From the IMG/VR virus record IMGVR_UViG_3300020197_000093, positions 1 to 32,215 of that record: a stretch of DNA of 32,215 nucleotides; one strand, 5' to 3'. The stretch is from a virus. Below are positions 25,701 through 32,033 of this stretch, one piece after another. Below the pieces are notes generated by a model. That model saw only the letters and a program-made list of their open reading frames with translations. It had not been told where the DNA came from and searched no databases. Position numbers and translations under genes: made by a program. How positions within the stretch are numbered: position 1 is the stretch's first letter; every line of letters begins with the position of its first letter.

Positions 25701-27282
25701 TTTTAATTTTTTTTCTTAAAAAGATATTACTTGTAGAGATTCCACTTAACTCTGAACTATCTAAATTTACAATAACTCCATCCGAAATAGAAGTTACACT
25801 CCCCTCAATAGTTTCAATTTCTGTAGTGCCTGGTTTTTTAACATTTACAATAACTTTATCCTTCTTATAAAGATTAATATAATTATTGAGTTTAAACTCA
25901 CATTGATTTGAAGATAAAATATTGTATGAAGTTATCTCATATTTTTTAGCGATGTTGTATATCCAAGTTGTGAAAATTGGATCAACAGAGTTGATGTATC
26001 CAAAAGACTTGATATTTATTTTGTCATCTGGATTTAAATATCTTGTATTTGGATTTTTTATATCTGATACTATATTTGAAACTGCAAAATATTTTGTTTT
26101 GTCTTCTATTGTACCATAAAGTAAATTATCATCATAGATTTCCTCTCCATGTCCTAGAGATTCTCCAAGTGATGATGTAGATCCTAAACCAATACATCCT
26201 ATAAATTGATTATTAGTTTTTGATGAATAAGTAAAACTCTCTAACCCTTTAGAAGTTTTAATATAGAGTTTTCCACTATCAGAAAATCCTACTGTAGAGT
26301 CAACAGTAATTGATGTTGAATTTATTGGAGATTCTAAAACTGCTTTTGTTACAGCTGTATTTGTAAATGTTCCCGATAAAGTTTCTAAGTCAAATCCTAA
26401 TCTACTATAAAACTTTCCATTAATTGATCTTGGAACATCAGTAAAGAAATAAACAATTCCTTCTGCACCATTGTTCCCATCTTTAGGATTTTGTTTTAAA
26501 GTGACTCCTTTACTTATTTTACGAATATCGCCAGTTAAATCCTCAACAATCAAGAATTTGTTTTCAACCCATTGTCCATCAGAAGGTGTAAACAGTTGAG
26601 TTGCTGGTTTCGTAATAGAAATATCAACCCCAAATAGAATATCAAAAAGAATTCTAAATGAACTATCTGTACCTTTTGACTTATAAAAATCTTTTGCGTA
26701 TTGTGTTAAGTTTGAAACATTAATTTCAGTATTAATCTTTACATTTTCAAATCCTGGGGTATATTGATATTTAAAGTCTTCAAAGAATTTTTTTAAAAAT
26801 AAGTTGCTGAGGTTTTCTACAACATCCCCTTGATTGTGATCTGAAGATACTGTGTCTAAAAATACAAATTCATCTGGGTTATTAACTTCATTAAGACTAT
26901 CGACTCCACAAAATCCTCTAATGCATCCAACAAAAGAAGTTGAAGTGATTCCAGTATAAGTAATGATCTCATCGTTTATTTTCAACAAACCATAAGTTTT
27001 TGGCCAACCTGCAGTTGAAGTAACCGAGATCGTTGTATCATAAAAAGTAACGTCTGCAGAAAGAGTAGTTGACTCTGTTAAATTCGTATGAGTAAATGCC
27101 TCAATATTTGTATAGAAGTTTATATTCTCAAGAATGTCTATAGGAGAACCTTGATATTCCTGAGAAATATAGTACTGCCTTAAAAATTCTTCAAAATTAG
27201 GATTATTTTCTAGAAAGTACTCTGGAATCTGACTTTCTACTATCTGACTAATTTTAACCTTATGTGGAATTTTTTCTTGCAT
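19750..27282 (-). CDS. 7: gp7-like baseplate wedge protein, giant (2510 aa), with YHYH-type domain
   Basis: This is likely the gp7 homologue that starts wedge assembly. Both ends match the C-terminal region of T4 gp7 as I recall it. Residues 22-38 (YFLENNPNFEEFLRQYY) match LLQDSNFEAFCEAYIQY; 198-218 (DFYKSKGTDSSFRILFDILF) match DFYSTKGIEASYKFLFKVLY; and 2466-2505 (YYQKMSYDIKTSLSPTEWKS...) match YYVMKIKSNLPSSRWKS. The T4 N-terminal ~690 residues are absent. Between residues ~220 and 2460 sits a huge insertion of beta modules: GxGY repeats, about six NHG...KIDxD repeats and, at ~1275-1360, a YHYH-like domain (SPILGWAYDGNPIYGPYGY ... LDECNGKFG ... GTYAYFCPI). The ATG overlaps the gp6 stop as TAATG, so translation is coupled. 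Wedge identity is well supported; total length is exceptional compared with T4 gp7 (1032 aa). Confidence 0.8.
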   Translation of the reverse strand: MQEKIPHKVKISQIVESQIPEYFLENNPNFEEFLRQYYISQEYQGSPIDILENINFYTNIEAFTHTNLTESTTLSADVTFYDTTISVTSTAGWPKTYGLLKINDEIITYTGITSTSFVGCIRGFCGVDSLNEVNNPDEFVFLDTVSSDHNQGDVVENLSNLFLKKFFEDFKYQYTPGFENVKINTEINVSNLTQYAKDFYKSKGTDSSFRILFDILFGVDISITKPATQLFTPSDGQWVENKFLIVEDLTGDIRKISKGVTLKQNPKDGNNGAEGIVYFFTDVPRSINGKFYSRLGFDLETLSGTFTNTAVTKAVLESPINSTSITVDSTVGFSDSGKLYIKTSKGLESFTYSSKTNNQFIGCIGLGSTSSLGESLGHGEEIYDDNLLYGTIEDKTKYFAVSNIVSDIKNPNTRYLNPDDKINIKSFGYINSVDPIFTTWIYNIAKKYEITSYNILSSNQCEFKLNNYINLYKKDKVIVNVKKPGTTEIETIEGSVTSISDGVIVNLDSSELSGISTSNIFLRKKIKKASSSIYSGVDVYVTEVQNTYFDGNDVYVASSCLTDSLIETQDNSKIFQKTHIDTTTFTIYLPNHNYFSGELVTYEVGDGATVPIDNLENKRKYFIKKIDGDRISLCLNRSAIYKNSVIEITYSSTTGQLHKLTPSTLYGKNLTSQNLLKKFPVVPQPVIVENEVPGVNGSIGIFLNGVEALDSKSPYNIYYGNIEEIEIKKSLNDINVINPPVLVIEDENGSGIDAHLNVSGSIKEVLIDNRGFRFLEDPKAKIIGGNGNGALLDARVTLYDQEYFLDFFATSVGVNTISDIISFEQKHNLVLGDSVLYSSNFQTSPGVLRSVGVGSTSVGIGVTLAENSQYFVGVVSERSIKLHYTNNDAILGINTVDFTSHGSGIQKLVLNEPISVLADIRIVDPGTNYRNKKIKIDSNKYPPNDYLETSTIRTGVNTHEHYIFAKKHNFETGDLIEYSQIGSGTSIAGISSSVQYYILKIDDDRFRLTESKISVATTSYSNDVGFTTSFETLDTTQFLDQEKYIKISTVGVGTHIFKYPDIIAEISGMTAAGSTTLYQRVKCFGKAESVFIYDAGSSYGSEDIFNYEKQPNIWINSGSGARINPILNDEGRLVDYVIKKGGSNYVGTPEVIVSGIGSGAVLKPTLQDGVITSLQIVDSGIGYVRGNTTITVVPVGAASSTSISFRTKIKSWNVNSFELNKKQLTSSDDGVILESLNQNYGNRYINYTVSRNLREKLGDNIEKTDNGYQEVESPNHSPILGWAYDGNPIYGPYGYSSPTSAFEVKRMESGYISVLKQNRPPISEFPLGFFNNDYEFVNSGDLDECNGKFGITPEFPKGTYAYFCPISSLNGSGAYENSREPVYPYIIGSKFKNFVDTSNFKNSWDQNLLESKDTDLTKNLTPYDSNNYEFLDLTTSPKEEIFNVKSIVVSGNKVDTIKVITPGTNYKVNEFIKFDDTNTGGSGCEAYVSSIVGKSITSVVGVNTFFYNVKFDYKGATVTGITSIPHNLSTGDVIRINSIRSDDEIPENDTTDSAYFKQIIGSHYISVPKITSGISTNVPSYSGFTGLTTFIELTAVNLNKSFKVNDVVGIKSESMLVLNVDQINNRLRVLRGYDPKNPGSPASSGIAITTGDILEVEQTEFSFDLPTILFNKTILNKRSLFFDPEDSVGLGTTGIYVNYSVGIGSTSNQRRRFLKEQRIYLPNHGLATGDKLLYNSGAGIAVSVSNSINLNEVVSLASTVFVIEKGIDHIGLSTTRVGLAATGAGLYFVTGGSGAKHQFITNFGESLIGDIQRTYATVSLGETHGLTENDEVTLNVIPNETITKVVKFDSINQNLIVGINTISSSEITTGSSGSSFMIRNHGLSNGSKIVYQSNSPALPLVNNREYYIIKIDEDKIRLSDTLFGSTNSYEFIKLTTTGSGIHTMSYINPKIDVVKGNILKFDLSDPSLSNYEFKFYEDKDFKNQFVGSGKYFENSKFEIETSESYIALDTNLVEKGLYYSINLKDKTISSDVAEFYPDTEVSNYSKIVLSNSKFNLTGLAFDTNHASSQFNIAVLPQNDFETVSYSSTNTSLLNYTTSSETDIGPIDKIDVSFGGVGYLRLPTIDLIDTEYGYGAQLSVESNKIGAINRYEVYKPTFEIPSDYTVKPILEFPISLRIIDNYKLDSIGIETGGRGYYDPPTLIALNKNKKEISGLVFETKLTAQSVSEVTIIQNRNDLSRDISIIPIDNGNGFIVELAEFNSGTDTATLTLDLNLSSEQIANQIKVGDEIFVEGIESSSGIATYNSSLNDYKNFSVVGVSSAAKTISYLITGTDPGDFNEDKSNGFVILKNDLARFTPNYVLGDFTNGEIITITKPNGQKEDFICTSDNGWDGKVLKVRYLNQFSEFVIEPGDSVFGNLSLQRGIIDIINTSTADAVVNSSYVNSIGWEKDYGKLSVSNQKLSDNVYYQKMSYDIKTSLSPTEWKSTVDSLNHTSGFKSFGSVIIVSEPKV
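23190..23460 (-). other. YHYH-like domain inside gp7 homologue
   Basis: About residues 1275-1363 read HSPILGWAYDGNPIYGPYGY ... SGDLDECNGKFGITPEFPKG ... TYAYFCPISS. This is the pattern of the YHYH domain (GWAxDGxPIYGPYGY ... LDECNGxxG ... GTYHYH). The name-giving YHYH residues are replaced here by YAYF, so any metal or catalytic role linked to those His residues is probably lost. Confidence 0.75.
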
Positions 27283-29174
27283 TATTTTCTGATATATTGA
27301 GTTTCTGTCGAATCGATATAACTAGACGTTGAGATGTGTCTCACTCCAGAAGAACTAGAACCAGAATCAATCAGATCAGGCACTATATCTATGTAGTCGC
27401 GTCTCAGAACCATTCTCAAATAAAGTTCTTTTAATCCAATAATATCATAGGATTCTGGAACTGCCTCAATTTCAATGATTCCACCTGATTTAGTTGTAGA
27501 TGTGATTTGAATGGTATTGATCAAAATTTCTCCAGTTTTATAATTTACTTTTCCAATATTACTATCAACAATTACTGGAACGTTATCTCTCAATTTAAAA
27601 ATAAACAGTGTTCCTTGAGTTTCATTTGTTTTTTTATCAGCAAAATATAGAGTTCCAGTTACTCCGGCAATCTTAAATCCAGTAGATCTAATATTATGAC
27701 TATTTTTATAAACGTGAAACGCATTACCAAAACATAATTCATAATCGGCTTCCAGTTGAAGAGCAACTTGAAGTTGTCTATACATCAGTAATTTTGTAAT
27801 ATTTGATGTAATTGCCTTGTCAGCGCTGTCAATTAAACTTACAACTTTACTATACTTAATTCTTCCTCCAAACTTGTTTATGTCAGAATTATTTGCATAT
27901 TTTCGTAATGATCTTATAACCTTATCTTCAATTACTATTGTATCGCTGCCAACAGTTTGATTGTAGTATACTGTAGATAATACTTCTACAAACAAGAACT
28001 TCAAGTCAATTATTTCAGGAGAAACTCCGGCTACAGAATATGATTTTAATTTCTCCTTTAGTTCTTTTTTTACGAAGTTTGATAAGTAAAACCCATTTCT
28101 AGGTTTTAGGGTGATAAACACTTTACCGTACTGTGGAGGATCTAAATCTTCTCCACCAAAAGCTGTAACGGATTCAGTATTTGGAAAAATCTCAGATAAA
28201 ATAGCTTCATAGTCTTGAGTTGTTACTGCTCTGTATTGAGAAGCATAAACCTTCGGAGCAAACTTTTTGATAGATTCTACACTTTCAATAAAATCTCCAT
28301 TTTCAGCTTTTGAAATTGTAGTAATTGATGGAATTACAGATGTGACTGGAGAATCTTCATTGTCTTTTAGAACTCCAATAAAACTAAACTGTTGAATTCC
28401 ATTACCTTTAGAACCACCACTAACAATATAAGTACATTCAATTTCATTGTTATTTAAAAGTTTTCTACCAAACTTACCATCACCAAATACAAGTTCATAT
28501 TTTTCGTCAGAAATCTCATATAAGTAATAAATTTCACTTGAAGATGTTGTTGAGAAAATATTGGAGACTTGAAAATATTCTCGATAACTTGTGGTATTTT
28601 TGTCAAGAGAAACTTTTACTCTTAATGTGCTAGTATCAACAAAAGGATTTGGTAAAATAAACTTCTGATCTTTTTGATCTAGATTGACTGTGAAGTTAGT
28701 AGTTACATAAGTGCCTTCATAAATTTCAACATTATCAAAGAAAGCAATTCCATTATTGACTGGAACAATAATGTCTTGTGGGATACAGAACGTAACACTA
28801 CTATTTTTAGATGAACCTGTTGCAACTAATCCAGCTTTAAGAGTTAACGATACTGCATTTGTATCAGTTCCTAAGTTGACACTAAAATCAATTGTTGCTC
28901 TTGCAGATCTTCTTGATCTTGGAACATATCCAATATTTCTTGCTAAGGAAACTACATTTTCCCTAAGTGTTGAAGTTTCCAAAAATGACTCATTCGCCAC
29001 CATATTGGCATTGTATGAGTTAATATAAGTATTATACGCTAAAATATCAATCAAAACTGAGAGGTTTGATCCTTCAAAATCAAAATCGGTAAACTTCCCA
29101 TTTGCCCTGAGATAGTTTTTAATACTCAGTTTGATCTGATCAAAATCTAGGTTAGTATACTGAGTAAATGCCAT
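27282..29174 (-). CDS. 6: gp6 baseplate wedge protein (BaseplateJ-like)
   Basis: This is the T4 gp6 family wedge subunit that forms the inner ring of the baseplate together with gp25 and gp53. At 630 aa it is close to T4 gp6 (660 aa). The conserved N-terminal part reads NYLRANGKFTDFDFEGSNLS, then VLIDILAYNTYINSYNANMV, then ESFLETSTLRENVVSLARNI and GYVPRSRRSARA (residues ~18-95), the standard marine T4-like gp6 block. A mid-protein segment, FAPKVYASQYRAVTTQDYEA, is typical of gp6/gpJ proteins. It starts 2 bases after the gp25 stop and overlaps the gp7-like start by TAATG, so gp25-gp6-gp7 form one coupled unit. Confidence 0.93.
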   Translation of the reverse strand: MAFTQYTNLDFDQIKLSIKNYLRANGKFTDFDFEGSNLSVLIDILAYNTYINSYNANMVANESFLETSTLRENVVSLARNIGYVPRSRRSARATIDFSVNLGTDTNAVSLTLKAGLVATGSSKNSSVTFCIPQDIIVPVNNGIAFFDNVEIYEGTYVTTNFTVNLDQKDQKFILPNPFVDTSTLRVKVSLDKNTTSYREYFQVSNIFSTTSSSEIYYLYEISDEKYELVFGDGKFGRKLLNNNEIECTYIVSGGSKGNGIQQFSFIGVLKDNEDSPVTSVIPSITTISKAENGDFIESVESIKKFAPKVYASQYRAVTTQDYEAILSEIFPNTESVTAFGGEDLDPPQYGKVFITLKPRNGFYLSNFVKKELKEKLKSYSVAGVSPEIIDLKFLFVEVLSTVYYNQTVGSDTIVIEDKVIRSLRKYANNSDINKFGGRIKYSKVVSLIDSADKAITSNITKLLMYRQLQVALQLEADYELCFGNAFHVYKNSHNIRSTGFKIAGVTGTLYFADKKTNETQGTLFIFKLRDNVPVIVDSNIGKVNYKTGEILINTIQITSTTKSGGIIEIEAVPESYDIIGLKELYLRMVLRRDYIDIVPDLIDSGSSSSGVRHISTSSYIDSTETQYIRK

Positions 29175-29176
29175 TA

Positions 29177-29581
29177 TTATGCCTTAGTTGATTGAAGAAT
29201 AAATGATAAGTTTTGAGGAACAACCTCAGAACCAAGAAGATCATATATGATTTCTACATTACATTCGTTTGTGTCTGAAGATATTACAGAAGTCACAGAC
29301 TTAACTTTAATTCTTGGTTCAAAATTTTCTAATACCAATTTAATCGTTTGTTCAATTCCGATATCTAAAGTTATATCTGCAAGGCTGAACAAAGCATTGC
29401 GAATTGATGAACCAATCAACGGGTTAAAAAATCTATCTCCATTATTTGTAAAAATAAGGTTTCTGATAGATCTTTTAACCGCATCTTCATTTTTAATCAG
29501 CAAAATATCGTTTGATATCGGATTTCTTTTGAAAGAAAGACTAATATCGACAAATTTCTTATCGACTCTTTGAATCGGCAT
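29177..29581 (-). CDS. 25: gp25 baseplate wedge protein (lysozyme-like fold)
   Basis: This is the gp25 family protein (GPW_gp25), part of the conserved wedge core that links baseplate to sheath start. Its length of 134 aa equals that of the family (T4 132 aa). NEDAVKRSIRNLIFTNNGDR, then FFNPLIGSSIRNALF, then the signature EPR triplet at 88-90 (LENFEPRIKVKSV) are all present. Despite the old 'lysozyme' label, gp25 is structural. A TATAAATA box lies 24-31 bases upstream at 29605-29612. The ribosome site is weak (AGGA about 15 bases away). It is first in the gp25-gp6-gp7 run. Confidence 0.94.
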   Translation of the reverse strand: MPIQRVDKKFVDISLSFKRNPISNDILLIKNEDAVKRSIRNLIFTNNGDRFFNPLIGSSIRNALFSLADITLDIGIEQTIKLVLENFEPRIKVKSVTSVISSDTNECNVEIIYDLLGSEVVPQNLSFILQSTKA

Positions 29582-29604
29582 TAGAAAATATAAAATCCTA
29601 CCAA

Positions 29605-29612
29605 TATTTATA
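29605..29612 (-). promoter_or_regulatory. Late promoter box TATAAATA before gp25
   Basis: The minus strand has an exact TATAAATA, 24 bases upstream of the gp25 ATG. It lies in the spacer of an imperfect inverted repeat whose 10-base arms are at 29591-29600 and 29611-29620. Confidence 0.75.
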
Positions 29613-29617
29613 GGGTT

Positions 29618-29782
29618 TTACATCGTGATTTTCCCATATGTGGGTTCAGTTCCATATTCCCAGTCATCATAGTCCTCATCATTTCTGATTTTTTCATGCA
29701 ATTCAGTTTGTTTTGAGAGATTATGACGATTTTTGACAAGATCTTGATGTAAAGTCTCAATGAGAACCTCTTTTTCTTCCAT
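29618..29782 (-). CDS. Small acidic protein, 54 aa, unknown
   Basis: This short frame encodes MEEKEVLIETLHQDLVKNRH, then NLSKQTELHEKI, then an acidic NDEDYDDWEYGTEPTYGKITM tail written here only in part (DEDYDDWEYGTE). A good Shine-Dalgarno, AGGAG, lies 6 bases upstream of the ATG, and the gene begins 12 bases after the 226-aa gene in the same direction. The N-terminal half should be helical and the C-terminal half acidic and aromatic. I do not recognise a family. The ribosome site and tight packing make it a likely real gene. Confidence 0.68.
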   Translation of the reverse strand: MEEKEVLIETLHQDLVKNRHNLSKQTELHEKIRNDEDYDDWEYGTEPTYGKITM

Positions 29783-29794
29783 TTTAGCTCCTGA

Positions 29795-30475
29795 TTAGTG
29801 AAAATCAGAACTTTTTACGGGGTTGCTATCCCGTTCTTGTGCTGTTTTCCAGAAATATTCGTCCTCATTGCCCATTGCAAGACGTTCATAACTGTTTTCA
29901 ACCTGATAATATCTAGTCGATACCTTAAAATCGGGAGTTTTTGGATCTTTTGGTGTTAAACTGTTGTCATATATGCGTATACGGTTGTTTGGATAGAGTG
30001 CATACTGCCCATTTTGCAATTCGATGAGGTTAAACGACTTATGTTCTGCAGGATTCTCCGAAGTTGCATAGTCAATTACGTTTGGATCCTGATGATAATT
30101 ATCTAAAGTGCAAATGTAAGTGCCTTTTTGAGGTCCATGATCTCTTGTATAGCATTCATAGTCCATAGATCCAATAAACTGCTTATGAATAGACACTACA
30201 CCATAATCCATACAATTCCAAAATTGTAAATTAGGTAAACTCATGTCTGGGGTAGGAGTTTCTGGACGAGAGACAAAGGCGCTGATCGGTAATTTGTCAT
30301 ACATTGCAGCATACTCTGGTAAGTATGTTTCAAAATAAAAAACACGCCCAGGAATCGACTTAGCCGATACCCAGACGCCTTTTACAAATTCTCCCCAACC
30401 ACTTTGATGATCTGTAAGATATTCTTTACGAACCCAAATTTCTTCAGATGGTAAATTGGTGATGAGACATGACAT
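29795..30475 (-). CDS. Conserved marine T4-like phage protein, 226 aa, unknown function
   Basis: The protein begins MSCLITNLPSEEIWVRKEYL and includes GWGEFVKGVWVSAKSIPGRV, FWNCMDYGVVSIHKQFIGSM and GQYALYPNNRIRIYDNSLTP. It is mixed alpha/beta, soluble, and has no signal peptide or membrane segment. I recall similar proteins next to gp25 in marine T4-like phages, but no function. The start has a good ribosome site (AAGGATAAAC) and lies 2 bases after the 50-aa gene. Its fixed place just before gp25 suggests a virion or assembly role; this is inference. Confidence 0.8.
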   Translation of the reverse strand: MSCLITNLPSEEIWVRKEYLTDHQSGWGEFVKGVWVSAKSIPGRVFYFETYLPEYAAMYDKLPISAFVSRPETPTPDMSLPNLQFWNCMDYGVVSIHKQFIGSMDYECYTRDHGPQKGTYICTLDNYHQDPNVIDYATSENPAEHKSFNLIELQNGQYALYPNNRIRIYDNSLTPKDPKTPDFKVSTRYYQVENSYERLAMGNEDEYFWKTAQERDSNPVKSSDFH

Positions 30476-30477
30476 GT

Positions 30478-30630
30478 TTATCCTTTTCCTTGTCCTCTAT
30501 ATTTTTTACGAGCAGCGTTTCGACTACTCGCAGAGTATTTAGTGTGTCCACCATCACCCTGACGTGTTCCTTTTGGTTTTGCAGGAACATAGTTTGTTTT
30601 GTTCATTGCATTGATCGATTTTTTTGCCAT
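30478..30630 (-). CDS. Small basic protein, 50 aa, conserved in marine T4-like phages
   Basis: It encodes MAKKSINAMNKTNYVPAKPK, then GTRQGDGGHTKYSASSRNAA and RKKYRGQGKG: a strongly basic, probably disordered peptide rich in Lys, Arg and Gly. The ATG has GAGGT 7 bases upstream, and the gene lies 8 bases after the glycosyltransferase-like gene and 2 bases before the 226-aa gene. Its charge suggests binding of nucleic acid or an acidic partner, but this is inference. I recognise the pattern from cyanophage genomes, where it is unnamed. Confidence 0.77.
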   Translation of the reverse strand: MAKKSINAMNKTNYVPAKPKGTRQGDGGHTKYSASSRNAARKKYRGQGKG

Positions 30631-30638
30631 AACTTACC

Positions 30639-31385
30639 TCAAATAACACGCATTTTTTCATGACCCACACGAATCTTTGGATCACACCAGATTTCATAAC
30701 CTTTTTTCTTTGCATCAAGACAGAATGAAACATCCTCTCCACACATGTCCTGAACGTTTCCAGATTCAAAGACTTGCATCTGTGGTGCAAACCAAGGATA
30801 CTCTAGATTTTCAAACACTCCATTTTTAATTGCAACCCAACCAAAACCAGTATAGTCTACAGTGAAGATCTTCTTACGACGACTCATGGTTTCTACAGTT
30901 TCATGATTCATCACTCCACCATTCTTAGCGAAATCATCTTCTTCCAACCAGTGAGCGACCGAGGTAGTTACTCCATCTTCTGTAGCATACCAACCAGCAG
31001 CGATATCCTTATCCATGTGAATCAGACGATAAAACGCCTCAGTATTAAAAACGATATCATTATCAATCCAAAGTTGATAATCGTAATTAAGTTTTCCATC
31101 CCATGGTTTTTGATTTGGTCCACGAAGAACATTTGCACCCAGACACTTACATCGGGCAAAGTTCACCATTGAACTATAATCCTGAGAAATTTGAATTGAA
31201 CAACCGTTTTGAACTAGATCAAAACAAAGTTGAACGAAGTTTTTTAGAAACGTATATGAACAACCTCTACCTGGAAGACAAAATACAACACTTTTGCCTC
31301 TTGCCATTTCCTTTGCTCGTTCCAAGTCAAATTCATCCTGATTCACATCTGGCGTACTTGCCAGAACCTTAAAGCCTTTTGCCAT
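30639..31385 (-). CDS. Glycosyltransferase-like protein (GT-A fold)
   Basis: This 248-aa protein probably transfers a sugar. It contains SVVFCLPGRGCSYTFLKNFV (residues 32-51), then YDYQLWIDNDIVFNTEAFYR (101-120) with DND in the position of the GT-A metal-binding DxD, and GEDVSFCLDAKKKGYEIWCD (216-235) with the late acidic pair seen in GT2-like enzymes; H242 follows in VGHEK. The start at 31385 has GAGGA 3 bases before the ATG and a CATAAATA box further upstream. It heads the minus-strand cluster leading into gp25. Targets could be virion proteins, DNA or host glycans; the sequence does not tell. Confidence 0.78.
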   Translation of the reverse strand: MAKGFKVLASTPDVNQDEFDLERAKEMARGKSVVFCLPGRGCSYTFLKNFVQLCFDLVQNGCSIQISQDYSSMVNFARCKCLGANVLRGPNQKPWDGKLNYDYQLWIDNDIVFNTEAFYRLIHMDKDIAAGWYATEDGVTTSVAHWLEEDDFAKNGGVMNHETVETMSRRKKIFTVDYTGFGWVAIKNGVFENLEYPWFAPQMQVFESGNVQDMCGEDVSFCLDAKKKGYEIWCDPKIRVGHEKMRVI

Positions 31386-31422
31386 AAATCCTCAATGGGG
31401 AATAAAACAATCATAACACAGG

Positions 31423-31430
31423 TATTTATG
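31423..31430 (-). promoter_or_regulatory. Late-promoter-like box CATAAATA (leftward)
   Basis: The minus strand reads CATAAATACC, one base from the T4 late consensus. It lies 38 bases before the glycosyltransferase-like ATG and faces away from the rightward box at 31450, leaving 19 bases between the two. Confidence 0.6.
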
Positions 31431-31449
31431 AGTGTCAATAACAAGAAAG

Positions 31450-31457
31450 TATAAATA
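31450..31457 (+). promoter_or_regulatory. Late promoter box TATAAATA (rightward)
   Basis: An exact TATAAATA on the plus strand ends 23 bases before the ATG at 31481. With T4-like spacing the transcript would start near 31464, giving a leader of only about 17 bases. Confidence 0.72.
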
Positions 31458-31480
31458 TTTAAAACCTAGTTACTATTCAA

Positions 31481-32020
31481 ATGGATCCCAAGGATATTCG
31501 AAATCTCGTAGAGTCTTATCAAAACGTATATGCTGAACAGGAAGTTTCAGAAGATATGTACAGCACTGTCAAGGGAGGTCTTGAAAAAGGTGCTGAGGCA
31601 TTAAAGAACAGCCCCCGACTGGCTGGAGCAGTGAAATTTCTCGTTGGACCTGTGGGAAGTAATAAAGGAAAAAGAACTCCTTCCAAAAAAGATCAAAATA
31701 GAAAAATCAAAGCGAACGAAGATGTAGAACTTTATAATATTGTATTCAATCACTTGATCGAAGAAGGTTTCGCATCATCTGAAGAGAACGCTAATAAGAT
31801 TATCAGTGTGATGAGTGATGAGTGGATTTCGAGTATTGTTGAAGGTGTTGGTGGATATGATGATCCATTCATGGGACCACATACGCCAATGGGAAGGGCT
31901 GTTCGGTCGGGACTCAAGGCAGCAGGAAATGTTGCAACCCAAGTTGTAAGAAAAACAGTCCCACCAAATATTCGCAGCGCAGTGGTGAAGAAAGTACAAG
32001 AAATAGGGTCTGGAAACTAA
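31481..32020 (+). CDS. Putative internal head protein with CTS-like leader, 179 aa
   Basis: Residues 1-25 (MDPKDIRNLVESYQNVYAEQ, then EVSED) are nearly the same as the start of the next gene's product. A helical domain follows at ~80-121 (DVELYNIVFNHLIEEGFASS ... MSDEWISSIVE), a pattern I recall from small proteins of marine T4-like phages. Residues ~46-77 are basic (KGKRTPSKKDQNRKIK), and the C-terminus (RAVRSGLKAAGNVATQVVRK) should form basic amphipathic helices. The leader resembles the T4 capsid-targeting sequence, with L-V-E at 9-11 as a possible prohead-protease site. No Shine-Dalgarno precedes the ATG. A head-core or injected role is inference. The gene is expressed away from the baseplate block from its own late promoter. 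Confidence 0.8.
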   Translation: MDPKDIRNLVESYQNVYAEQEVSEDMYSTVKGGLEKGAEALKNSPRLAGAVKFLVGPVGSNKGKRTPSKKDQNRKIKANEDVELYNIVFNHLIEEGFASSEENANKIISVMSDEWISSIVEGVGGYDDPFMGPHTPMGRAVRSGLKAAGNVATQVVRKTVPPNIRSAVVKKVQEIGSGN

Positions 32021-32033
32021 CAGGAGTAAAAAA

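Noticed and set aside
30554-30790. 78-aa minus-strand frame across the GT-like and 50-aa genes
   Set aside because: It overlaps two genes with clear ribosome sites in another frame and has a Cys/Lys-rich composition typical of a shadow.
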